A stretch of 64,000 nt of DNA from Myxococcales bacterium. GTDB taxonomy: Bacteria; Myxococcota_A; Polyangia; Polyangiales; JADJMO01. Location of the stretch: NCBI GenBank assembly GCA_016709545.1, contig JADJMO010000029.1, positions 1 to 64,000 on the forward strand. The letters are read 5' to 3'. The notes beneath the pieces are model-generated. The model ran no database searches and had not been told where the DNA came from. It saw only the letters and a list, made by a program, of their open reading frames with translations. Made by a program: the position numbers and the translations under genes. Shown piece by piece: positions 1 through 10,586 of this stretch. The stretch's first letter is position 1; each line of letters begins with the position of its first letter.

Positions 1-3000
1 ACGGATGGTGCTCAACGTCGAGCCCAACGTCACCAAGAACTTCTCGACCGACCCGACCACCGACGCCTCCACGATGAAGGCGTGGCGGTACGCGTACGAC
101 GACGCTGGAGAGCTCGTCGGCACTAGCGACGCGCGCGGCTGCGGTAGCAACTACCACTACGATGCCGCGGGGCGCCTCGTCGCCGAGGACTACTCGCCCT
201 GCCTCGCGCACCATCCGGACTACTCGACGCCCGACTTCACGTTCGGGGCCGAGGCGGGGATCGAGGTGCTGAATCGCTACGATTCGCCACCCGAGACGAC
301 GGACGTCACCGGTATCACGACGGCGGAGCCCAGCTGCGCCATCGCGACGGGACTCTATGCAGGCCGCCTCGTGTCGGTCTCGGACCGTGGGCAACGGACG
401 ATCACGACCTACGACGGGCGTGGGCGCGTGCCGTGCGTGGCACGACAGATGGCGAAGCCCGGTGTGCCATCTGACGTCGTCGCCGCGAGGTACACGCCGA
501 CCTGGTACGTGCAGACCGCGAAGTTCGACGGCGCGGATCGGCCGGTGGAGGAAGGAACTGGGGTCTACAGCCTGCGCACGAAGGTGCCGCAGCTGCTCGG
601 TGGGGATGGCAAGAGCAACGTAACCACGAGCTACACGAAGCGCGGGAGCGTGCTCGCGGTCGGCTCGAGCTACGGCGCGCTCGTCAACGGTGTGACGCAC
701 GATGCGGACGGACTCGCGCTGTCGATCGGCTACGGCGACGTCGCGAAGACGACGACCGAGTACACCTACGACGACAAGCGGCGGCTGCGGACCCGTGCAG
801 ACGTTCCGCGGACCACCACCGGTCTGGTCGGGGTCCACGATCACCCCGACCCCCACGTATGGGAGTGGCGTTCCGACGACGTTCCAGCTGCTGCTCGAGG
901 ACTCGGACTTCACGTACGACGTCGTTGACAACCCCGTGGAGATCCGCGACTGGCGTCTCGCGACGGAGTGGCCCGCAGGGGCGAAGCCGGTCACGCGGAA
1001 GATCGGGTACGACGACCTCTACCGGGTCAACCAGGTCGACTACTCGTACAGCGCGGGAGAGGACACGTGGGTGTCGCCGTTCGCGCACGAGAACGCTGCG
1101 GCGGTCAGCGGGGCGACGATCGATCCGCGCCTTGCGAAGCCCTCGCCGCACGTGAGCTTCGACAAGCGCGTGCTGCGGCAGACGTGGAACTACGACTGGC
1201 TCGGGAACACGACGAACACCGACGACGACGCCGAAGGGGTTCTACGATCGGTCGCTCGGGGTATCGTGAACGGGACGGCTGGTGCAGGGCCGTACCAGCT
1301 GAAGTCGGCGGCGCAGCCCGTCGGTCCGCGCGCCGGATCTCTGACAGCCAAGTACGACGACGCCGGGTACCTGGTGAGCCTCGCCGTGAATCGCAGCGGG
1401 CCCTGCTTGCCCACCGCGGCGAAGTGTAGCCAGCGGTTCGTGTACGAGTGGGACGAGGCCGGGCGACTGCAGCGAAAGCGCGGCGCTGGGACCTCACGAG
1501 TGCGGGGTTGGCTGGCGACGCGGAGCCGACAGGTACGCCGGCCGCGGAGCTGAGGTACGAGTACAACTGCGGTGATCAGCGGACGCTGAAGCGCGCCATC
1601 GATGCGGCGGGCGCGGCGCGGCACACGGTCTACAGCCTTGGCTCACTCGAGCTGCGGCATGTGGAGTACAAGGACGCGGACTACGCGATCGGCCCCTACA
1701 CGGCGGTTCCGTACCTCTTCGCGCACGGCGTGCGGATCGCGCGCCTTGCCTGGGAGGATTCGGACGTCCCGAGCATCCCCATGCTCACGAGCCCGCAGCT
1801 GCATGTGTTCTTTGAGCTGGGTGACCACCTTGGGTCGAGTAGTACGGTCCTCGACAAGGACACGAGCGAGCTCGTCGAGAAGAGCACGTACCTTCCATAC
1901 GGCGGCGCAGAGTCGGACTATCGACCGGCACGTTGGAAGGGGTTCCGAGAGGATCACCGGTTCACGGGGAAGGAAGGCGACGAAGAGGTCGGGCTGACAT
2001 ACGTCGGGTTCAGGTACCTCCTGCCAGCCATTGGCCGCTGGCTGAGTGCAGATCCGCTGTCAGTGCATGACGCCGACGCGTCTCCGCTATACGGATACGT
2101 CCGCGGCCGGCTGCTCTCAGCGTCAGATCCTCTTGGACTCTGGGACTGGGTTGTCATTGCGGCCGGTGATCCATCGGGAGTTCTTCCGGAGAGTGTTGGC
2201 AAGCCACTTCGAGACTGGCGCGATAATCTACATAGAGAGCATCCATTTGAATACGACCGAGCCGTTGGTCGCGTGGAAGGATTCGTTGGATTCAACTTGC
2301 CCTGGCTCTCCGATAAGAGAAAGACGCCATCATACGTAGCTGGGGTTGAAGGAGGACAACAGCTCCGAGCCGGAGCGGAAGCTCATGGGCATGGGAGGAA
2401 TGAGCGGTGGTTCGGCTCCAGTACCCGTGCCAGTTGGAATGCCGACACCAAAGCCCATGTCCCTTGCACCGCCTGCGTACACGCCGGTGGGCCCCTCGGC
2501 GTTCAGTCAAGGCAAGACGGAGGAGAAGCCGCAGAAAGGCGAGCCACCGAAGTCCGCAACGCCCTCACCGCCAGCCGCGGCATCCCCGGCGCCGCCTCCC
2601 GCCCCCGCCCCAGGAAAGGGGGCAAGTCCCATCGTTGAGGAGTTTGGGCCCGGCGCACCCGGCTACGGGATTCTCGCGAAGAAGGCGGACGTTAAGAGGG
2701 TTGACATCACCCCCGGCAAAGTAACCGAGGGGTCAAGTGTGAGTGGCGGCAAGGTTGCACCGACTGTTGCTGGCATCCCGAAGCCCAACCAGCCGCCAGT
2801 CAATCCGCCCAAGGCGCCTCCTCCCCCACCACCAAATGGCCCACAAGCCGCTACCACGTTAGGCTACGCTCCCACAAACTACTATTCACACGGGCAGCCT
2901 GTGTACACGAACGGGCAGCGTTTCATTACGCCTGACGTGGACGGTCACAATGGAGGTGTTCTAGTGAGATGCCCGCAGAACTCGTGGCTGAGGCTGAGAG

Positions 3001-3143
3001 GCGAGGAGTGCAGGTGGAGCTTGCTCCGTCTCCACATTGGCCGAAAGAGAGCCCCTAATTCTTCGAACGGCAAGGATGACGTCGATTTCGTCGATCGCCA
3101 AGCAGTCACCCCTTCCCCAGCGCCTCTTCACCCCCGGTGCTGA
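1..3143 (+). pseudogene. RHS/YD-repeat polymorphic toxin, 3' part, frameshifted
   Basis: This is the downstream part of a large RHS protein; its 5' end lies outside the window. YD-type repeats appear throughout (EYTYDDKRRLR, YEWDEAGRLQ, KYDDAGYL), followed by the conserved RHS core end: GDHLGSSS, FTGKEGDEEVGLTYVGFRYL and IGRWLSADPL. The reading frame changes near 793, near 1475 and near 2390, and homology-like sequence continues across each change, so this was one protein. After the core comes a Pro-rich stretch and then TNGQRFITPDVDGHNGG, which resembles the start of a Ntox21-type toxin domain and then breaks off. RHS proteins are exported and carry variable C-terminal toxins used against competitors. 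This copy is unlikely to work as assembled, unless the indels are sequencing errors. Family assignment is firm; toxin class is tentative. Confidence 0.85.
3108..3137. repeat. Displaced copy of the 3' end of the CDP-alcohol transferase gene
   Basis: About 28 bases beginning GTCACCCCTTCCCCAGCGCC match 3731-3762, the 3' end (stop codon and last codons) of the neighbouring minus-strand CDP-alcohol phosphatidyltransferase gene, in the same orientation and with small differences. Together the two copies flank the immunity-like gene as imperfect direct repeats. Confidence 0.7.
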
Positions 3144-3205
3144 AGAAGGACCTCTTCATCCCGTTCTGCCTCGCGCTGGCCGCCGTTGGGGTGCCGTTCG
3201 CGTTG
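3139..3205 (+). repeat. Inverted fragment of the CDP-alcohol transferase gene
   Basis: Read on the plus strand, this encodes LKKDLFIPFCLALAAVGV, almost the same as LKKDFFILFCLALAAVGV in the minus-strand transferase (roughly 3805-3875 there). It is therefore an inverted partial duplicate of the neighbouring gene, joined directly to the other displaced fragment at 3108-3137. Confidence 0.75.
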
Positions 3206-3206
3206 G

Positions 3207-3290
3207 ATACGGGTGGAAGAGTCGGCGGGAACGATTCACGGGCATCCCATTTCGGGGAAGGAGTTCAAGAAGCTAACCAAAGGGAACTAG
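3207..3290 (+). other. Remnant of an RHS toxin C-terminus
   Basis: In one frame this reads IRVEESAGTIHGH followed by PISGKEFKKLTKGN and a TAG stop at 3288-3290. It has the look of the last residues of a toxin domain and ends 2 bases before the GTG of the immunity-like gene, the usual toxin-immunity spacing. The body of this toxin is missing, replaced on the left by fragments of the neighbouring transferase gene. Another short open stretch (2969-3058, ending AELAPSP-like then PHWPKESP) may be a remnant of a different tip. Confidence 0.4.
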
Positions 3291-3292
3291 TA

Positions 3293-3643
3293 GTGAATGC
3301 GTGCTGGGAGGTTCCTGTGCTAGATATGGTCGATCTTCAGGGCGGAGAAGTCGTCGCTTGGAACCTTGGCTTCATTGACGATGAGATCGGCATTCAAGAC
3401 GCGCTTCCAAGTCTGACCGAAGACTTGGCGCAAGTTCACTACAATGGAGGTGTCGTCTTGGACGTCGGCTGGTACCCCGAGTGCTCGTCGACGGGTCACT
3501 TTGTCGTCATGGTCGTTGTGGACGGTGCTTGGGACACCCCAGTGTTTTCGGGTTCTGCTACGAGCTTCTCCGGCCTTCGAGAGGAGATTCAGCGGGCCGC
3601 CATCATTGCCCGCGCCTCATCCGGCGCGTTGGGTGGAGCCTGA
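3293..3643 (+). CDS. Putative RHS-associated immunity protein
   Basis: A soluble, acidic protein of about 116 residues. The GTG at 3293 is chosen because it follows the TAG of the toxin remnant by two bases and has AGGGA upstream; the open frame extends further left only through the duplicated transferase fragment. It contains GFIDDEIGIQDALPS and GGVVLDVGWYPE, a mixed alpha/beta pattern often seen in small polymorphic-toxin immunity proteins, and no signal peptide or membrane segment. Its place directly behind an RHS tip is the main argument for an immunity role, which would be to bind and neutralise the cognate toxin in the cytoplasm. The cognate toxin domain is now largely gone, so it may be an orphan. 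I do not recognise a named family. Confidence 0.55.
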   Translation: MNACWEVPVLDMVDLQGGEVVAWNLGFIDDEIGIQDALPSLTEDLAQVHYNGGVVLDVGWYPECSSTGHFVVMVVVDGAWDTPVFSGSATSFSGLREEIQRAAIIARASSGALGGA

Positions 3644-3731
3644 CGGCCTGGGCATTGCGTGACAGAGGGCGTGTCGCCTGCCCTTCGGAGACGGTCTGGC
3701 GCGCGAATGCGTCTGATGAGGACGGTGCGCG

Positions 3732-4749
3732 TCACCCCTTCCCCAGCGCCCGCTTCACCCCCCGGCTCCCCGCCGCCACCATCGTGCCGATCCCCCCCGC
3801 CGCCAGCACCGGCAGGGCGAACGGCAGCACCCCGACCGCGGCCAGCGCCAGGCAGAACAGGATGAAGAAGTCCTTCTTCAGCACGTACGCGAAGAACACG
3901 AACAGCTTCTGCTTCAGCGTCTTCTGCTCCACGTCCTTCGGGATGTTCCACGAGATGTCGTAGAAGTCCCCGGACCCGATCCGGATCAGCTCCACGTAGT
4001 AGATCAGCGCCACCACCAGGTTGCTGACAGCTGCTGCCACGCCGCACCAGAAGAAGTACGGCCCGAACGTGGGGATCCCGCGCGCGCCGAACCCGAGGCT
4101 CGTCCAGAACACGATGTTCGTGAAGTCGTCCGACAGGGTGTCCACCCACTGCCCGAGCTTGCTGCCCTGGTGGCGCACGCGGGCGAGCTCGCCGTCCACG
4201 CCGTCCAGGATCGAGTTCCACTGCAGCAGGAACGCCCCGAGCAGCACCTGCTTGTAGCCGCCCTGCGCCACGAACCACGCGGCCGCCATGCCGAGGGCCA
4301 GCGTGATCACGCTCACCTGGTTGGGCGTGATCGGCACGTTCACGATGCGGCGCGAGATGAACAGCGAGACGTGTCGGTTCAGGTGCCGCGACACGATCCC
4401 ATCGACCGACTTGCGGCAGGCCTCGAAGAGGGCGTGGAACGCGCGCGCCTTGCCGCCTTCGTCCGTCACCGCGATGCCGTCGATCACGTCGTAGCGCTCG
4501 ACCCACTTCGCGCCCTCCGCCACCGAAGCGTCGTGCCCGACCGAGAGCTCCACGCCCCCCCCGCGCGCCGCGAGCGCTGCACGCACCTTCTCGGCCACGT
4601 CGGCGCGGGCCTCGTCGATCACCAGGGTGACCAGCTTCGCGCCCTTCTTGCGCAGCACGAGCACCGCCCGCGCCGCGAGGGTCATCCCCGCGAGCACCTC
4701 GTTCGGATCCGCGCCCGGCACCGCCTGGGCGAGCGCTACGCCGTGCTCT

Positions 4750-4763
<14 letters not shown>
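3732..4763 (-). CDS. CDP-alcohol phosphatidyltransferase family protein
   Basis: This 343-residue inner-membrane enzyme should transfer a phospho-alcohol from a CDP-linked donor, as in phospholipid or inositol-phospholipid synthesis. The signature D-x2-DG-x2-AR-x8-G-x3-D-x3-D is complete: D187, D190-G191, A194-R195, G204, D208 and D212. Several hydrophobic segments surround it and continue to the C-terminus. The first 120 or so residues are a soluble extension (RAVLVLRKKGAKLVTLVIDE) of unknown role. The GTG at 4763 is used because it overlaps the end of the regulator gene by 14 bases; upstream codons in this frame are shadow sequence. It is last in the hisC-kinase-regulator operon. Its substrate cannot be told from sequence. 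Fragments of its 3' end are duplicated at 3108-3205. Confidence 0.8.
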
Positions 4764-6216
<1,453 letters not shown>

Positions 6217-6225
6217 CCCCCCTAT

Positions 6226-6954
6226 CTACCACTCCCCGTCGTGGCGGGGGATTCGCAGGCGCAGCTGCGACCTTCCCCCGCGGCTCCCGAGCTCAATCCG
6301 GCCTCCCGAGAGGCGCGCCGCGATCGCGGCCGCGAACAGCCCCACCCCGCGCCCGTACCGCGCGTGGGGGTCGGCCTTGAGGCGGACCTGCCCCTCCGCG
6401 GTCTGGGCGGCCGCCTCGAGCTCCGGCGGCACCTGCGAGCCGTCGTCGAGCACGTCGACCACCACGTCGCTCCCGTCGCGGGCGATCGACACGAGCACCG
6501 CGCTGCCCGACGGCGCGTGCTGCACGGCGTTGGCGACCAGGTTCTCGATCGCGCGCACCAGGTTGTCCTGGTCGATCCGCGCGCCGTCGACCGACGCCTC
6601 GCTCTGGACGTCGATCTTGATCCGGCGCGCCTCGGCGTGGGGCTTCTGGCGCGTGACCGCCTCGTCGACCAGCGAGCCGAGCCCGAGCGGGGGGAGGCTG
6701 TCGCGGCGCAGGTTGGTGCTGCCGGAGAAGTCGATCGCCAGCAGCTCGAGGTTGCTGACGAACCGCTGGACGGACTCGGAGGCGAGCCGCGCGTCGAGGA
6801 GTGCCTCGCGCACGTCCTCGGCCTGCGCCTCGGGGGGCAGCGCGTCGACGAAGCCGCGCGCGTAGGCGAGGTTGGTCAGCACGGCGGCGAGCGGGTTCTT
6901 GAGGTCGTGGGCGAGGAGCGCGAGGAGCTCGCCGACGGTCACGGGTTCGGTCAT
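6226..6954 (-). CDS. Soluble sensor-less histidine kinase
   Basis: A 242-residue kinase that begins almost directly with its dimerisation and phosphotransfer helix: the H-box is LLAHDLKNPLAAV with H16. The catalytic domain shows the N-box NLVANAVQHA and a G2-like GRGVGLFAAAIAARLSGG. The G1 region reads DVLDDGSQV, which departs from the usual DxGxG. There is no signal peptide, membrane helix, PAS or GAF domain, so any input must come from a partner protein. The ATG overlaps the hisC stop (ATGA, 6951-6954), and the NtrC-type regulator gene follows 9 bases later, so the two are very probably a cognate pair. Whether the altered G1 box still allows ATP turnover needs testing. Confidence 0.85.
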   Translation of the reverse strand: MTEPVTVGELLALLAHDLKNPLAAVLTNLAYARGFVDALPPEAQAEDVREALLDARLASESVQRFVSNLELLAIDFSGSTNLRRDSLPPLGLGSLVDEAVTRQKPHAEARRIKIDVQSEASVDGARIDQDNLVRAIENLVANAVQHAPSGSAVLVSIARDGSDVVVDVLDDGSQVPPELEAAAQTAEGQVRLKADPHARYGRGVGLFAAAIAARLSGGRIELGSRGGRSQLRLRIPRHDGEW

Positions 6955-8084
6955 CGGAGCTCTCCCAGCGCCGCCAGGAAGCGGGCGTTCTCTACCTCGG
7001 ATCCGAACGAGACACGGAAGCGATCGGGGTAGGCCTTGAAGGTGCGCACGAGGACGCCCTTCTGCTTCAAGCCTGCCGCGAGGTCGGCCGCGCCGTCCGC
7101 GCGCACCCAGGCGAAGTTCGCATGCGTCCGTTCGGCGTCGCACTCGACCTCTGATCGAGACTGGAGTGCGGCCACGACGCGCGCGCGTTCGCGGCCGATC
7201 GCGGCCACGTGTCGGTCGATGGCCGGGGCGAGGGCCCCGAGCGCCAGGGTCGCGGCGACCTGCGAGTGCGCGGGCAGGTCGTAGGGCAGCCGCGCCTTCT
7301 CGAGCTCGCGCGCGAGCAGCGGGTGGGCGACCGCGTACCCCACGCGCAGCGCCGCGAGGCCGATCTTCGAGAGCGTGCGCAGCACGACCACGTTGGCGTG
7401 GCGGGCGAGCAGCTCGAGGCCCGTGCGGCCGGCCCACGGATCGGCGCCCGCCTGCCGGAACGCGAGATAGGCCTCGTCGACCACGACGAGCGAGGGAGGA
7501 TCGATCCGCGCCGCGGCCTCGGCGATCGCCGCGACGGACTCGTACGCGTAGGCCCCGGACGTCGGGTTGTTCGGCGTCGCGAGGAACACCACCGCGGGGC
7601 GCTCTCGCTCGAGGGCAGCGAGCATCGCAGGGCGATCGAGGTCCCACCGCGCGTCGAGCGGGACCTCACACACCTCGTACCCGTGCACGCGCGCGGAGAT
7701 CCGGTACATGACGAACGTGGGCGTCGGGATCACGATCTTCGGCGGCCCAGAGACCGGGCGCGCGAGCGCGGCCAGCAGGATGGCGATGACCTCGTCCGAG
7801 CCGCAGCCGATGACGAGGCCCTCGGGGTCGACCCCGCCACGATGGGCTATTGCCCTGCGAAGAGCGCGGGCGCGCACGTCGGGGTAGCGCGCCGGCTCCA
7901 CCTCCGAGAGCGTGCGGTCCCACAGCGCGCGCTCCTCCACCGACAACGTGGGCAGCAGCGCGGGCGCCTCGTTGGCGTCGAGCCGCACCGGAACGGTCTC
8001 CTGATCGGGGACGTACGCCTGGAGCTCCGCGAGGGCGGGGACGACCCGGGCCGCGAGCAGCGCTTCCAGTACTTCGCGGGACAT
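6951..8084 (-). CDS. hisC: Histidinol-phosphate aminotransferase-like PLP enzyme
   Basis: A 377-residue class I/II (fold-type I) aminotransferase. It would convert imidazole-acetol phosphate and glutamate to histidinol phosphate in histidine synthesis, in the cytoplasm. Visible features are RLDANEAP near the N-terminus, the phosphate/PLP region GCGSDE (93-98), ATPNNPTS (169-176), DEAY (203-206), the PLP-binding lysine K240 in RTLSKIGLAALR and the C-terminal substrate arginine in FRVSFGS. Length is normal for HisC. It is not beside other his genes; instead it heads an operon with a two-component system and a phosphatidyltransferase. A related aminotransferase with another substrate is therefore possible. 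Confidence 0.8.
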   Translation of the reverse strand: MSREVLEALLAARVVPALAELQAYVPDQETVPVRLDANEAPALLPTLSVEERALWDRTLSEVEPARYPDVRARALRRAIAHRGGVDPEGLVIGCGSDEVIAILLAALARPVSGPPKIVIPTPTFVMYRISARVHGYEVCEVPLDARWDLDRPAMLAALERERPAVVFLATPNNPTSGAYAYESVAAIAEAAARIDPPSLVVVDEAYLAFRQAGADPWAGRTGLELLARHANVVVLRTLSKIGLAALRVGYAVAHPLLARELEKARLPYDLPAHSQVAATLALGALAPAIDRHVAAIGRERARVVAALQSRSEVECDAERTHANFAWVRADGAADLAAGLKQKGVLVRTFKAYPDRFRVSFGSEVENARFLAALGELR

Positions 8085-8186
8085 GAGGGCAGGCTATCTT
8101 CGGGGCCGGCGTGGGATGAACATTTCTGTTCCCCGCTCGTCGATGAAGAGGGCCTCGGAGGCCCGACCCAACTTGGAGGAGATTCG

Positions 8187-8588
8187 ATGAACCCCTGGAA
8201 GATCTCGACCGCCGTCCTCACCTGTGCCCTCGGCGTCACCCTCGGCACCTCGGCCATCCACACCGCGAGCGCGGGTGACAAGAAGGACGACAAGAAGATC
8301 GAGCAGCCGAAGATGGAGTCCGCCCTCGAGAACCTGAAGAAGGCCAAGGAAGACCTCGAGAAGGCGCTCGCCAACAAGGGCGGCCACCGCGTCACCGCGC
8401 ACATCCTGGTCAAGCAGGCGATCAACGAGGTCGAGTCGGGCATCAAGTTCGCCGAGGACGCGAAGGACGCCAAGGCCAACAAGGACAAGGCCGACAAGCT
8501 CACCGCGGACTTCGAGATCTGCGTGAAGGCCGGCAAGTTCCACGAGTGCTACGTCAAGTTCGAAGAGGCCCGCGCGAAGCAGAAGTGA
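8187..8588 (+). CDS. Small exported Lys/Glu-rich helical protein
   Basis: A 133-residue protein with a Sec signal peptide (positively charged start, hydrophobic core to about residue 23, cleavage likely after ASA). The mature part is a charged helix: KKDDKKIEQPKMESALENL, a region of about ten EXXKKAKEDLEKAL-like turns, and two Cys residues near the C-terminus (EICVKAGKFHECYV) that could form a disulphide in the periplasm. A strong GGAGGA ribosome site lies 6 bases before the ATG. It stands alone between two divergent minus-strand units. I do not recognise the family; a periplasmic structural or chaperone-like role would only be a guess. Confidence 0.75.
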   Translation: MNPWKISTAVLTCALGVTLGTSAIHTASAGDKKDDKKIEQPKMESALENLKKAKEDLEKALANKGGHRVTAHILVKQAINEVESGIKFAEDAKDAKANKDKADKLTADFEICVKAGKFHECYVKFEEARAKQK

Positions 8589-8610
8589 GCGCCCGCCACG
8601 GGTGCTCGCC

Positions 8611-9756
8611 TCACCGCTCGACGGCCGCGCGCGCGACGGCGCGGTCGTCGAAGGGCACCCTGCGGTGCCCGACCGTCTGCTCGCGCTCGTGCCCCTTGCC
8701 GGCGATCAGCACCAGATCGTGCGGCCCCGCGTCGCGGATGGCGGTCGTGATCGCCGTCGCGCGGTCCAGGATCTCCTCCACCGCGCCGTGGCCGACCAGG
8801 CCCGCCCGCAGCGATTCCGCGATCGCGTGCGGGTCCTCGTCGCGCGGGTTGTCGGCCGTGAGCACCACGCGATCGGCGCTCGCCGCCGCGGCCCCCATCG
8901 GCCCGCGCTTGTCGCGATCGCGGTTGCCCCCCGCGCCGAACACGACGGTGAGCCGCCCCGCGCAGAGCCGCCGCGCGGTCGCGACCGTCCGCGCGAGCGC
9001 ATCGGGGGAGTGCGCGTAGTCGACCACCACGCACGGCGCGCGAGACACGATCTCGAAGCGACCCGCCGGCGGCGCGGCGGCCGCGATGGCCCCCGCGGCG
9101 TCCTCGGCCCGCACCCCGAGCGCGATCGCCGCGCCGTAGGCCGCGAGCGCGTTCTCGGCGAACGGCTCCCCGATGGCGCGCGTGGTGATCACGCGTCCGT
9201 CTTCGAGGCGCGTGCGGGTGCCCTCGAGCGTGACCTCGACCTCGACCGCCGCGAGATCGAGCGCCGCGTGCGCCTCCCCCCGGCTCCGCACGCCGTACCA
9301 GACGATCGGGACCCCGGCCGGCACCACCTCCGCGAGCAGCGCGCACGCTTCGTCGCAGCCGTTCAGGATCGCGGTGCCCCCGACGGGCAGGTGCATGAAC
9401 AGCTGGGCCTTGCTCGCGAGGTAGTGCTCGGGGCTCCCGTGCGCGTCGAGGTGGTCGTGCGACAGGTTGGTGAACGCCGCGACACGCGCCGGCCACGTCT
9501 TCGCGTAGCCACGGGCGAGCGCCTCGCTCGTGTACTCGATGGCCGCGAACCGCGCGCCCTGCGCCTCTGCGCGCCGCATCACCTCGAGGAACCCGGCCTC
9601 GGACTTGGTGACGGTCTGTTCCACCTCGTCGAGGAAGAACCCGAGCGTCGTCACCCGCGCGACGGGGCGCGCCACCGTCGCCAGCGCCGCGGCCAGCAGC
9701 GTGGTGGTCGTCGTCTTGCCGTTGGTCCCGGTCACCCCGGCCGTGATCAGCGCCAT
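8611..9756 (-). CDS. MurE-like Mur ligase lacking the N-terminal domain
   Basis: A 381-residue ATP-dependent amide ligase of the Mur family. The ATP loop is TGTNGKTTT right at the start; NLSHDHLDAHGS, the KAQLF segment and the C-terminal domain with VVDYAHSPDAL and VVFGAGGNRDRDKR follow. DNPRDEDP matches the DNPR motif that MurE enzymes use to recognise meso-diaminopimelate. MurE is normally near 490 residues; here the UDP-MurNAc-dipeptide-binding N-terminal domain is absent, and an in-frame TGA just upstream of the ATG rules out a longer start. No other cell-wall (mra/dcw) gene is near. It may ligate an amino acid to a different acceptor, for example recycled peptidoglycan fragments or a free polymer. 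Family is firm, substrate unknown. Confidence 0.8.
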   Translation of the reverse strand: MALITAGVTGTNGKTTTTTLLAAALATVARPVARVTTLGFFLDEVEQTVTKSEAGFLEVMRRAEAQGARFAAIEYTSEALARGYAKTWPARVAAFTNLSHDHLDAHGSPEHYLASKAQLFMHLPVGGTAILNGCDEACALLAEVVPAGVPIVWYGVRSRGEAHAALDLAAVEVEVTLEGTRTRLEDGRVITTRAIGEPFAENALAAYGAAIALGVRAEDAAGAIAAAAPPAGRFEIVSRAPCVVVDYAHSPDALARTVATARRLCAGRLTVVFGAGGNRDRDKRGPMGAAAASADRVVLTADNPRDEDPHAIAESLRAGLVGHGAVEEILDRATAITTAIRDAGPHDLVLIAGKGHEREQTVGHRRVPFDDRAVARAAVER

Positions 9757-9803
9757 CGGCGGCCATCATCCCAAGGGCCGGGTGGGTGTGCTACCTCTAG
9801 TCG

Positions 9804-10586
9804 ATGCGCGCGCGCGGCATCCTGCTCTTGTGCCTGGGCTCGGTCGGGGTGCTCTCGTGCTCCTCGGGCGGCGGCGATCTCAACGACCTCCAGGTCAATC
9901 CGCAGCCCCCGGGCAACCCGATCGCCAAGCAGAACGGCGAGGGCACGCGCATCGCGAACGACTCCACCCTCCGCGCCCGGGGCGTGGTCGTGATCGCGGT
10001 GGACACCTACGACGAGACCTTCGACGGCAAGGGTGTCGGAGACGTCTTCGTCCAGGACCCGAAGCAGGACGGCCCCAAGGGCGTGCCCTACTCGGCGCTC
10101 CGCCTCTACCGCCCCTCCAAGACCCCACCCGATCTGCAGCTCGTGCCCGGCCAGTGGGTGGAGATCGTCGGTCCCTTCAGCGCGTTCACCGGCCCTCCTG
10201 GCTCCACGCCGTTCGACGCGGGCATGTTCAGCGCCCAGATCGCCAACGGCGCCATCACGCTGGTCGGCGAGGGCAGCGAGCCCACCCCGGTCGAGCTCAC
10301 GGCCGACGAGCTCACCGACCCGAAGAAGGCGCTGCCGTTCTTCAGCCGGCTCGTCCGCGTCCGCGACGTCCCCATCATGGACGTCTTCACGGCGACCCGG
10401 CCCGAGGCGCCGATCTTCAACTCCGATCGCAACGGCCCCAAGCTCTCGTCCAAGTTCTTCCCGGTCCACGACACCAAGGGCCTCGACGTGAGCAAGGGCA
10501 AGAAGCTGAAATCGGTGGTCGGCGTGCTCGACTACTTCTACACCGTCAAGTTGTGCCCCCGGTCGATCGCCGACATCGAGCTCTGA
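9804..10586 (+). CDS. Putative lipoprotein
   Basis: A 260-residue exported protein with a lipoprotein signal: short basic start, LLLCLGSVGV core and lipobox VLSC with lipidated Cys19, followed by SSGGG. The mature protein has beta-rich stretches such as ARGVVVIAVDTYDE and QWVEIVGPFSAF, and repeated references to a V-x-G-x-L-D-Y-F-Y ending, which suggest an OB-fold-like or beta-sandwich domain, but I do not recognise a family. The stop codon overlaps the proposed CTG start of the next gene, so the two are probably co-transcribed and may act together at the outer membrane. Confidence 0.7.
   Translation: MRARGILLLCLGSVGVLSCSSGGGDLNDLQVNPQPPGNPIAKQNGEGTRIANDSTLRARGVVVIAVDTYDETFDGKGVGDVFVQDPKQDGPKGVPYSALRLYRPSKTPPDLQLVPGQWVEIVGPFSAFTGPPGSTPFDAGMFSAQIANGAITLVGEGSEPTPVELTADELTDPKKALPFFSRLVRVRDVPIMDVFTATRPEAPIFNSDRNGPKLSSKFFPVHDTKGLDVSKGKKLKSVVGVLDYFYTVKLCPRSIADIEL

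Noticed and set aside
2969..3058. A 29-codon ATG-initiated frame in the RHS tip (MPAELVAEAERRGVQVEL onward)
   Set aside because: Too short for a gene. It may be a toxin-tip or immunity-gene remnant, and is mentioned only within the remnant entry.
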